Assembly (NCBI GenBank): GCA_016919605.1
Contig: JACXTQ010000245.1
Span: 1-17,997, forward strand
Direction of reading: 5' to 3'
Origin: Methylovulum sp.
Lineage (GTDB): Bacteria > Pseudomonadota > Gammaproteobacteria > Methylococcales > Methylomonadaceae
DNA length: 17,997 nt
The notes below the pieces were generated by a model. The model did not search any database, was not told the origin of the DNA, and was given only the letters and a program-made list of their open reading frames with translations. The position numbers and the translations under genes were made by a program. Below, one piece after another: positions 1 through 5,490 of this stretch (position 1 is the first letter of the stretch; every line of letters begins with the position of its first letter).

Positions 1-704
1 CAACGGGTAAAGCCGAAATAATCACGCAACAGGCCGGGCGCGTAATCGGCGGCGATCATCGCCCCTTCCAATAGCAAAGTGCCGGAGCCGCACATGGGAT
101 CCAGCAAAGAACCGTGTTGGGCGGCGATGTTCGGCCAGCCGCAGCGCAACAACAGCGCGGCGGCAAGGTTTTCTTTAATGGGGGCTTTGATGGTGGTGTC
201 ACGGTAGCCGCGCCGATGCAGGCTTTCGCCGGACAAGTCCAAACTGAGCTGGGCGGTTTCGCCCTGCAAATAGACGTTGATGCGGATAGTCGGCTGTTCG
301 GTATCGACACTGGGGCGGATGTTAAAGCGGCTGCGCATTTGATCCACCACCGCGTCCTTGACTTTTAACGCGCCAAAATGGGTGTTATTGATGGCTTCGG
401 AGTTTTTCGCGCTAAAGCTCACCGCCAAGGTGTCTTCGGGGTTGATATGTTCGAACCAATCGATTTTTTGCACACCGTCATACAAATCTTGCTGGGTTTT
501 TACCGGAAAGCTGCTTAACACCAATAACACACGGTTGGCAATCCGTGACCATAAACACACACGGTAAGCGGCTTCCAGATCGCCTTCAAAGGCCACGCCC
601 GCCATCGTTGCCTTAGGCCGGGCGATTCCTAGCGTTTGCAGTTCTGTGACTAGGATGTCTTCCATCGCTTTGGGCGTGGTGGCAAATAATGAATAAGTGG
701 GCAT
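1..704 (-). CDS. rlmL: 23S rRNA (guanine-N2) methyltransferase RlmL/RlmKL, N-terminal part, cut by window edge
   Basis: The minus-strand frame starts at an ATG at 704 and stays open to the window edge, so only about 234 N-terminal residues are visible. It opens with MPTYSLFATTPKAMEDIL, followed by the THUMP region (FGALKVKDAVVDQMR, RPSVDTEQPTIRINVYLQ) and then LDLSGESLHRRGYR, APIKENLAAALLLRCGW and the SAM-binding motif LLDPMCGSGTLLLEGAM. This order matches the N-terminal half of E. coli RlmL, which forms m2G2445 in 23S rRNA. In many gammaproteobacteria the protein is fused to RlmK (m7G2069), but that part would lie outside the window. The start is supported by the family N-terminus; no strong Shine-Dalgarno sequence is visible. 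Confidence 0.93.
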   Translation of the reverse strand, partial: MPTYSLFATTPKAMEDILVTELQTLGIARPKATMAGVAFEGDLEAAYRVCLWSRIANRVLLVLSSFPVKTQQDLYDGVQKIDWFEHINPEDTLAVSFSAKNSEAINNTHFGALKVKDAVVDQMRSRFNIRPSVDTEQPTIRINVYLQGETAQLSLDLSGESLHRRGYRDTTIKAPIKENLAAALLLRCGWPNIAAQHGSLLDPMCGSGTLLLEGAMIAADYAPGLLRDYFGFTR

Positions 705-852
705 GGTTCTAAAGACAAATAAAAGAGAGGGTAAATTTCCGCTTACCTTGGTATGTAGCCTAAAATAAGCGTGAAAAAGAAGGGGGGTGACAAAGCCGTT
801 ATAGTAAGGCTAAGCCAACCCCAGGTCGACGGCAAGGGATAAGGTGTCCCGT

Positions 853-920
853 TGCTAAGTAATGCTAAGTAATGCTAAGTAATGCTAAGTAATGCTAAGT
901 AATGCTAAGTAATGCTAAGT
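853..920. repeat. Tandem 10-bp repeat, six perfect units plus a partial one
   Basis: The unit AATGCTAAGT occurs six times without a mismatch from 861 to 920, preceded by a partial unit (TGCTAAGT, 853-860). It lies 17 bp beyond the stop of the FKBP gene and about 150 bp upstream of the rlmL start, so it is in a 3' untranslated region or an rlmL upstream region. The period is close to one DNA helical turn. Perfect identity of the units suggests recent expansion by slippage. The rest of the 705-937 spacer shows no gene. Confidence 0.95.
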
Positions 921-937
921 TTAAAGGGCGGACAGGA

Positions 938-1426
938 TTATTCGGGTTGTTTTATTTTTAGCAGTTCCACATCAAAAATCAAGGCTTCGTTAGGTTCCAC
1001 GGCCCCGCCGCCGGATTCGCCATAGGCCAGTTCCGAAGGGATGTAGAAACGGTATTTGGCACCTTCTTTCATAAACAACAAGCCTTCCCGCCAGCCGGTA
1101 ATCAATGCGTTTAACGGAAACGTAGCGGGTTCGCCGTGTGTATCAGAGCTATCAAATTCTTGGCCGTCGATTTTAGTGCCCCGATAATTTACGGTGACAG
1201 TATCCGTTAGATTGGGTGACTTATTACCCGTCCCTGGCGTAAGCACCTCATATTGCAGACCACTTTTTGTCGTTATAATGTTAGCTTTTTTTGCATTGGC
1301 GGTAAGAAAAGCGATGCCAGCCAGCTTATTTTCTTGCGGAGTCTTGGCATTTACTACGGAAAACAAGGTAATGCCTACAAAAATAGCGGTAACCATTGCC
1401 AGTATTTGCGTTTGTTTTTTTCCCAC
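938..1426 (-). CDS. Exported FKBP-type peptidyl-prolyl cis-trans isomerase (FkpA/MIP-like)
   Basis: This 162-residue protein should catalyse proline cis-trans isomerisation in the periplasm. I chose the GTG at 1426: it has a GAGAGA ribosome binding site 5-6 bases upstream, and the product then starts with a clean signal peptide (MGKKQTQILAMV..., hydrophobic core, cleavage after VNA at residue 27). Residues 33-62 carry the usual linker of the family (FLTANAKK...SGLQYEVL). The FKBP domain follows with VNYRGTKIDG, FDSS (91-94), ITGWREGL (W112) and YIPSELAYG (128-136), so the active-site aromatic residues are present. It lacks the long helical dimerisation region of MIP/FkpA. It is 43 bp downstream of the SLT lipoprotein gene and probably co-transcribed with it. 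Confidence 0.92.
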   Translation of the reverse strand: MGKKQTQILAMVTAIFVGITLFSVVNAKTPQENKLAGIAFLTANAKKANIITTKSGLQYEVLTPGTGNKSPNLTDTVTVNYRGTKIDGQEFDSSDTHGEPATFPLNALITGWREGLLFMKEGAKYRFYIPSELAYGESGGGAVEPNEALIFDVELLKIKQPE

Positions 1427-1469
1427 AATTTTTCTCTCATCAAAGTAAAAAGCCCATTTTACCAAAAAA

Positions 1470-2045
1470 TCAAGATTTGCATCCGTTCAATTGCTGTTGG
1501 AATTGTTTAGCACGAGCCGCTACGCTGTCGGCGACCCGCCTTAGCCAAGCCGCCTTTAAATACGTTTTTTGCCGGAAACCCTGATGGCCTTCATGGTAGG
1601 CAAGATATAAATTTTTGGCATCGGCGACACCAATGCCCAGTTTCCTATGGCTAATGGCGCAATACCAGGCAATAAAGTCGGCGGCATCGGCAAAATCATC
1701 ACGGTCAGACCACCAACTGCCCGCACTGTCCTGATAATCGCCCCAGGCTGCGTCTTGCGCTTGGGCGTAACCGTAGGCACTACTGGGACGAAACCACGGG
1801 ATAATGCCCAATAGCCAAGTGCGCGGGGGCTTGGCATCGGCGACAAAATGGGATTCTTGGTGCATGATCGCCATGATGACCGGCGTTGGCACCCCCCATT
1901 TTGCGGAGGCTTTTTGGGAATCTGCATACCATTCGTCTTGTTCGGTGAACACTACGCAAATATTTTCGGTATGCGTTGGCGGCGAGCTTGCACAGCTTGC
2001 TAAAAATAAATAAAAGAGTATCGTTGCCAGATTAGATTTTGACAT
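1470..2045 (-). CDS. SLT-fold (lytic transglycosylase-like) lipoprotein
   Basis: The preferred start is the ATG at 2045, which gives a 191-residue protein with a lipoprotein signal (MSKSNLATILFYLFLASC, lipid-modified Cys18). An in-frame TTG at 2099 would add 18 residues ahead of the signal and is unlikely. The mature part has the lysozyme-like fold motifs: PVIMAIMHQESHF with putative catalytic Glu64, AYGYAQAQ (the GxxQ-like element, 90-97) and LYLAYHEGHQGF (147-157), which corresponds to the AYNAG motif. It should cleave peptidoglycan at the inner face of the outer membrane. It resembles the SLT_4 group rather than the large Slt70 enzymes. The gene is divergent from the PilZ gene, with 64 bp between starts, and sits upstream of the FKBP gene. 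Confidence 0.85.
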   Translation of the reverse strand: MSKSNLATILFYLFLASCASSPPTHTENICVVFTEQDEWYADSQKASAKWGVPTPVIMAIMHQESHFVADAKPPRTWLLGIIPWFRPSSAYGYAQAQDAAWGDYQDSAGSWWSDRDDFADAADFIAWYCAISHRKLGIGVADAKNLYLAYHEGHQGFRQKTYLKAAWLRRVADSVAARAKQFQQQLNGCKS

Positions 2046-2109
2046 AAGGGCGCAAAATAACCATTTGAAAATAATAAAATATAACCAAAAACAAAACAAG
2101 GAGGATACG

Positions 2110-2727
2110 ATGAATGCAAGTCCACATGAGCGCCCTTACCGCAAGACCATCACTTCACATGGCTGGATATTTCTAGGCGGTGAAGCACGCGAAATCACTA
2201 TAAAAAACCTGTCCATAACCGGAGCGTTGGCGCACTTGGATGACGTTAAAAGCGAGCGCACCTTGCAGGATTTATTAGTATCCAAAGCTATTGACTTTTA
2301 TCTGCCGCAATTGCAGCTTTCCGGTATCGCTAAGATTGTCAGGATAGACACCGCCCAAGCAGAACACGTTGTCATGGCCTTAGAGTTCCAAGATATTGCC
2401 CACACTACCGATGAGCCTATTTTTAAACGTAAAAGTTACCGTAAAGAGCTGGCGATTCCCGGCCATTTACTGCTCAATGCCTACCAACATGACTTTATGA
2501 CCGTCAATATGTCGCTTGATGGCTTGATGATCCGTGTACCCGAAGCGTTGGCCGTTGAACAAGAGGCCATCATCCCCTTTGAGTTTGCCGATGCCAACCT
2601 TAAGGGCTTTGTCAAAGTGATCTGGGCGCGCTCGGATGGCGAGAATGGCACCTTAATAGGGCTACAATACGTCAAACCCAAAAAAACGGGCGCGGATCAC
2701 ACTACAGAGTCGGCCTTGACAACATAG
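2110..2727 (+). CDS. Tandem PilZ-domain protein
   Basis: The start is fixed by a strong AAGGAGG sequence 5 bases before the ATG at 2110; a longer in-frame ORF from 2065 lacks such a site. The 205-residue product has no signal or membrane segment. It appears to hold two PilZ-like domains. The first (about 5-95) has NLSITG at 33-38 but only a degenerate RPYR in place of RxxxR. The second (about 104-192) has the canonical RKSYR (107-111) and NMSLDG (133-138), the pair that binds cyclic di-GMP in PilZ proteins. It is therefore probably a c-di-GMP effector using the second domain. Its target is not indicated by its neighbours. Confidence 0.82.
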   Translation: MNASPHERPYRKTITSHGWIFLGGEAREITIKNLSITGALAHLDDVKSERTLQDLLVSKAIDFYLPQLQLSGIAKIVRIDTAQAEHVVMALEFQDIAHTTDEPIFKRKSYRKELAIPGHLLLNAYQHDFMTVNMSLDGLMIRVPEALAVEQEAIIPFEFADANLKGFVKVIWARSDGENGTLIGLQYVKPKKTGADHTTESALTT

Positions 2728-2749
2728 CCACCGTGATACGCAGACAATA

Positions 2750-2758
2750 TGCTAAAAT
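2750..2758 (+). promoter_or_regulatory. Possible extended -10 promoter for pfp
   Basis: TGCTAAAAT fits an extended -10 element (TGn followed by a TATAAT-like hexamer). I see no good -35 hexamer at the usual spacing. If used, transcription would start near 2765 and give pfp a leader of about 190 nt. Confidence 0.3.
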
Positions 2759-2791
2759 TTCGCCCCGCCAGCTTATCAGACTACAGCCACT

Positions 2792-2893
2792 CTTTTCAGG
2801 GCGCATTTAAGGTTAAACTTTTTGTCCCCTGAAAGACGGTGGCCGCAGGCCACCACTTGGCATAGGCCCGGCAAGGGACTGGCAAGCCGGCCC
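2792..2893 (+). other. Run of three potential stem-loops in the pfp leader
   Basis: Between the PilZ stop and pfp there are 228 bp without a gene. Three stems follow one another. Bases 2793-2801 (TTTTCAGGG) pair with 2827-2835 (CCCTGAAAG) around a 25-nt loop. GGTGGCC (2838-2844) pairs perfectly with GGCCACC (2848-2854) around a GCA triloop. GGC(C)CGGC at 2865-2872 pairs with GCCGGCC at 2886-2892 with one bulge. None is followed by a T tract, so they do not look like a PilZ terminator. The set could be a structured 5' leader of pfp or a decayed repeat. I do not recognise a known riboswitch. Confidence 0.45.
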
Positions 2894-2955
2894 GAAGCAA
2901 AGTTTCCGGCCTTGCTGGAAGCGCATTAAAACAACCTCATTACCTTAAAACTCTT

Positions 2956-4185
2956 ATGAACAAACCCAAAAAAGTCGCAATCCTTACTGCGGGCGGATTA
3001 GCCCCTTGCTTGAGTTCCGCTATCGGCAGCCTGATCGAGCGTTATACCGAAATTGACCCGACCATTGAGATTATTTGCTACCGTAGCGGTTACAAAGGTC
3101 TGTTGCTCGGCGATTCTTACGAAGTGACCCCCGAAATCCGCGCCAAAGCGGGTTTGTTGCACCGCTTCGGCGGCTCGCCTATCGGCAACAGCCGCGTTAA
3201 ATTGACCAATGTCGCAGACTGCATAAAACGCGGTTTGGTTCAAGAAGGCCAAGACCCGCAAAAAGTGGCCGCCGACCAATTGATTAAGGACGGCGTTGAT
3301 ATTCTGCACACTATCGGCGGCGACGACACCAACACCGCTGCGGCCGATTTGGCGGCATTTCTGGCCCGTAACAATTATGGCCTGACCGTTATCGGCTTGC
3401 CCAAAACCGTTGACAACGATGTTTATCCTATCAAGCAATCACTAGGCGCGTGGACGGCCGCCGAACAAGGCGCACGTTATTTTGCCAATGTGGTCGCCGA
3501 AAACAACGCTAACCCACGCATGTTGATCGTCCATGAAGTCATGGGCCGCAACTGCGGTTGGTTAACGGCGGCAACGGCACTGGAATACCGCAAACTGCTT
3601 GACCGCTCCGAATGGCTGCCCGCCATCGGCTTAGACCGTAAGGCGTTTGAAGTCCATGCCGTGTTCGTACCTGAAATGGCGATTGATTTGGCCGCCGAAG
3701 CCGAACGCCTCCGCGCAGTGATGGACACGGTCGATTGTGTCAATATCTTTGTGTCCGAAGGTGCCGGTGTTGAGGCGATTGTCGCGGAAAAACTGGCGAA
3801 AGGCGAAGAGGTGCCACGCGATGCGTTTGGCCACATCAAATTGGATGCGATCAATCCCGGCAAATGGTTTGGCGAACAGTTCGCGGCCATGATTGGCGCG
3901 GAAAAGACCTTGGTACAAAAATCAGGTTATTTCGCCCGCGCTTCAGCGGCCAACATCGAAGACGTGCGCCTGATCAAATCCTGTGCGGATTTGGCGGTGG
4001 AATGCGCTCTGCGCCGCGAATCCGGCGTGATGGGCCATGACGAAGACCAAAACGGCGTGTTACGCGCAATTGAGTTCCCACGTATCAAAGGCGGCAAACC
4101 GTTCAATATCAATACCGATTGGTTCGAACAAACCTTAGCCGACATTGGCCAAGCCAAAGGCGAAAAGGTCGAAGTCAGCCACTAA
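2956..4185 (+). CDS. pfp: Pyrophosphate-dependent 6-phosphofructokinase
   Basis: This enzyme reversibly phosphorylates fructose 6-phosphate with pyrophosphate in the cytoplasm, and in methanotrophs it serves hexose/sugar-phosphate metabolism linked to the RuMP pathway. The 409-residue protein starts MNKPKKVAILTAGGLAPCLS, with substrate-site motifs at GGSPIGNSR (about 73-81), IGGDDTNTAA (about 117-126) and GLPKTVDNDVYP (about 147-158). The second Asp of GGDD and the Lys of PKTVDND mark the PPi-using type; ATP-PFK has GGDG and PGTIDND. MGRNCGWLTAATAL (about 198-211) also fits the family. There is no visible Shine-Dalgarno sequence in front of the ATG, despite a long and structured leader. The gene is probably monocistronic: it has its own spacer upstream and a strong terminator downstream. 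Confidence 0.96.
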   Translation: MNKPKKVAILTAGGLAPCLSSAIGSLIERYTEIDPTIEIICYRSGYKGLLLGDSYEVTPEIRAKAGLLHRFGGSPIGNSRVKLTNVADCIKRGLVQEGQDPQKVAADQLIKDGVDILHTIGGDDTNTAAADLAAFLARNNYGLTVIGLPKTVDNDVYPIKQSLGAWTAAEQGARYFANVVAENNANPRMLIVHEVMGRNCGWLTAATALEYRKLLDRSEWLPAIGLDRKAFEVHAVFVPEMAIDLAAEAERLRAVMDTVDCVNIFVSEGAGVEAIVAEKLAKGEEVPRDAFGHIKLDAINPGKWFGEQFAAMIGAEKTLVQKSGYFARASAANIEDVRLIKSCADLAVECALRRESGVMGHDEDQNGVLRAIEFPRIKGGKPFNINTDWFEQTLADIGQAKGEKVEVSH

Positions 4186-4236
4186 AACACGGCCTGCGAC
4201 ACGGCGGCGGTGGCCGCCGTGTTTGACCCCCCAAAA

Positions 4237-4269
4237 CCCCGAACGCTTTGACAGCGTTCGGGGTTTTTT
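4237..4269 (+). terminator. Intrinsic terminator of pfp
   Basis: CCCCGAACGCT (4237-4247) and AGCGTTCGGGG (4253-4263) form a perfect 11-bp stem with a 5-nt loop, followed by six T (4264-4269). A second perfect hairpin stands just upstream: ACACGGCGG (4199-4207) with CCGCCGTGT (4214-4222). Together they should end pfp transcription efficiently and insulate the corA control region. Confidence 0.95.
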
Positions 4270-4315
4270 ATTGCCGTTAGCAAGGACGGACATCCCGGCC
4301 ATTTAACAGCCCATC

Positions 4316-4340
4316 TTAATTAAACTATGTTAAATAACCT
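4316..4340. promoter_or_regulatory. Operator-like box 1 (distal), candidate activator site
   Basis: This box reads TTAATTAAAC, one base, then the imperfect palindrome ATGTTA-AA-TAACCT (4327-4340). It matches box 2 (4463-4487) at 21 of 25 positions and starts exactly 147 bp before it. Its centre is about 234 bp upstream of the start site predicted from the sigma-54 promoter, within the range used by enhancer-binding proteins. Confidence 0.55.
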
Positions 4341-4348
4341 ATTTTTTA

Positions 4349-4439
4349 AACATTAATAAATCGTAATATGATGATTTATTAATGTTATTTTTTGCCCTAT
4401 AAGCTTTGCACTTAAAATTCCATAGGCTTTATAGGGCAA
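4349..4439. repeat. Two consecutive long inverted repeats between the operator-like boxes
   Basis: AACATTAATAAATC (4349-4362) and GATTTATTAATGTT (4373-4386) are perfect 14-bp arms around a 10-bp centre. Five bases on, TTGCCCTATAA (4392-4402) and TTATAGGGCAA (4429-4439) are perfect 11-bp arms around 26 bp; the second stem can be extended inside by further pairs. No gene ends just upstream, and neither has the form of a normal terminator for pfp, which already has one. Confidence 0.85.
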
Positions 4440-4462
4440 TTTTGTGCCATATCCCCTATTTT

Positions 4463-4487
4463 TTAATTAAACAATGTTATTTAACAT
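4463..4487. promoter_or_regulatory. Operator-like box 2 (proximal), candidate activator site
   Basis: TTAATTAAAC is followed by one base and the perfect palindrome ATGTTA-TT-TAACAT (4474-4487). The centre lies about 87 bp upstream of the predicted transcript start, a usual position for a sigma-54 activator site. In addition, GTTATTTAACATA (4476-4488) is the exact inverse of bases 4326-4338 in box 1. Confidence 0.6.
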
Positions 4488-4539
4488 AACCTTAGATCAA
4501 ACAACTATTACAACCTATTAATTTTAATACTATATTTAT

Positions 4540-4557
4540 TTGGCATATATCATGCAA
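4540..4557 (+). promoter_or_regulatory. Candidate sigma-54 (-24/-12) promoter of corA
   Basis: The sequence TTGGCATATATCATGCAA has GG at 4542-4543 and GC at 4554-4555 separated by exactly 10 bases, the invariant spacing of sigma-54 promoters. It keeps TTGGCA and TGCA of the consensus. The predicted start is near 4567, giving a leader of about 140 nt before corA. Copper-repressed methanotroph genes such as the soluble methane monooxygenase operon are known to use sigma-54 promoters, which fits this context. Confidence 0.65.
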
Positions 4558-4565
4558 TATCATCT

Positions 4566-4667
4566 TGTGTGAGTTGATTCAGCATAATCAACCACACATC
4601 CTCTCTGCCGATTGACGTTATTGGCCGCAATAGGTTAAGCGCTAGGTGCTACTGGAGCCTATAACCT
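4566..4667 (+). other. corA 5' leader stem-loops
   Basis: TGTGTG (4566-4571), one unpaired A, and GTTGATT (4573-4579) pair with AATCAAC (4586-4592) and CACACA (4593-4598): 13 bp with one bulge and a CAGCAT loop. The stem begins almost at the predicted transcript start. A second structure follows: AGGTTA (4632-4637) with TAACCT (4662-4667), enclosing TAGG (4643-4646) with CCTA (4658-4661). There is no T tract behind either, so they are more likely stability or translation-control elements than terminators. Confidence 0.6.
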
Positions 4668-4706
4668 TTAATTAGGTCTACCCAAAAAATATAACAGGAA
4701 AATTCG

Positions 4707-5348
4707 ATGAACATTAATCTTAAACCACTCTCCAGCGCCATTTTATTGGCCAGCGCATTGTTCGCCACATCCGCAAGTTATGCGGCGACCCAACCTGGCA
4801 GTATTACCGCGTTTACCGACACGCTGACTTATGATGTTTTTACGGTATCAAGCAAAGGTTGGCGCGACCCGGCTTTTGGCGATATGGGCTGGACCCATAA
4901 ATCGGACTGGGGTAGCTTCGTGGCAAAAAAAGGCCAGACCGTCACTATCACCTTGATTTCTGAGACCGCCGGCATCCATCCTGGCACCTCGGTATGGTTC
5001 CGTGGCAAAGACGACACCGCCCCTGACAACTATGTCGTCGATCATTTCTATCCGCAAAACGCCAATTTTACTAAATTCGGCGCGACTGACGAATCAACGG
5101 GAGCCAGTATCGGTGACATCGTCATGCGCATTAAGGAGTATGGCTATGACCTGGATGGCAACAGCCAACGCGCCAAAGGCTTTAGAGGCGTTAAAGACGG
5201 TGTCTCCGGGCAATTGGTGCTAACCTTTACCGCCCCACGTACAGGCCACTATATGTTTGTGGTCGGTGGCTTTAACCCTGATGCGAGCGTTGATAGCACC
5301 ATCAAGAGCTTTAATATTGACACCACCGTGACCGTCACTACGCCTTAA
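4707..5348 (+). CDS. corA: CorA-like copper-repressible periplasmic/surface copper-binding protein (MopE family)
   Basis: The 213-residue product has a clear signal peptide (MNINLKPLSSAILLASALFA..., cleavage near SYA26) and starts at an ATG behind an AGGA ribosome binding site. The mature part has no cysteine and looks all-beta. It contains GWTHKSDW (61-68), a Trp-x-His arrangement like W130/H132 of MopE, where the Trp is oxidised to kynurenine and helps bind Cu(I). Further candidate ligands are His91, His113 and His181. Length, signal peptide and the following large CCP/MauG-type gene match the corA-corB pair of Methylomicrobium album BG8. I infer a role in copper acquisition under copper starvation. 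It is unrelated to the magnesium transporter also called CorA. Which histidines bind copper cannot be told from sequence. Confidence 0.82.
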   Translation: MNINLKPLSSAILLASALFATSASYAATQPGSITAFTDTLTYDVFTVSSKGWRDPAFGDMGWTHKSDWGSFVAKKGQTVTITLISETAGIHPGTSVWFRGKDDTAPDNYVVDHFYPQNANFTKFGATDESTGASIGDIVMRIKEYGYDLDGNSQRAKGFRGVKDGVSGQLVLTFTAPRTGHYMFVVGGFNPDASVDSTIKSFNIDTTVTVTTP

Positions 5349-5360
5349 GCGGCTTAAAGG

Positions 5361-5396
5361 TCTGGCCACTCTCACCTAACAGTAGGGGTGGCCGGA
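5361..5396 (+). other. Stem-loop between corA and corB
   Basis: TCTGGCCAC (5361-5369) pairs with GTGGCCGGA (5388-5396) with one G-U pair around an 18-nt loop, in the 142-bp spacer of the pair. It starts 12 nt after the corA stop and lacks a T tract. It could protect the 3' end of corA mRNA or reduce read-through so that more CorA than CorB is made. Confidence 0.5.
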
Positions 5397-5490
5397 TGAA
5401 TCCATAAAGCCGTAGCCTAAGCTTGTCTGCACACCGCACCCAACCACCGCTTTTCCCACACGATAACCCACATCATCAACAGGTCATCTT

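Larger units (their letters stand above)
4270..4706. other. AT-rich gene-free control region upstream of corA
   Basis: These 437 bp hold no credible gene. From about 4316 to 4560 the DNA is clearly more AT-rich than the neighbouring genes and is packed with symmetric elements: two operator-like boxes, two long inverted repeats, a sigma-54-like promoter and leader stem-loops, each described separately. The layout resembles an enhancer-dependent promoter region. Confidence 0.8.

Noticed and set aside
853..920. CRISPR array
   Set aside because: The units are 10 bp and directly joined, with no spacers and no cas genes; it is a simple tandem repeat.
1427..1465. TTG start giving a 13-residue longer FKBP protein
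   Set aside because: The GTG at 1426 has a GAGAGA ribosome site and gives a proper signal peptide; the extension would spoil it.
2812..2818. GTTAAAC in the pfp leader as a second integron core site
   Set aside because: No R'', L'' or L' partner lies upstream at attC distances; a 7-mer like this occurs by chance.
4707..5348. CorA magnesium transporter
   Set aside because: The name is shared only; this is a small exported protein without the GMN motif or membrane helices of the Mg2+ channel.
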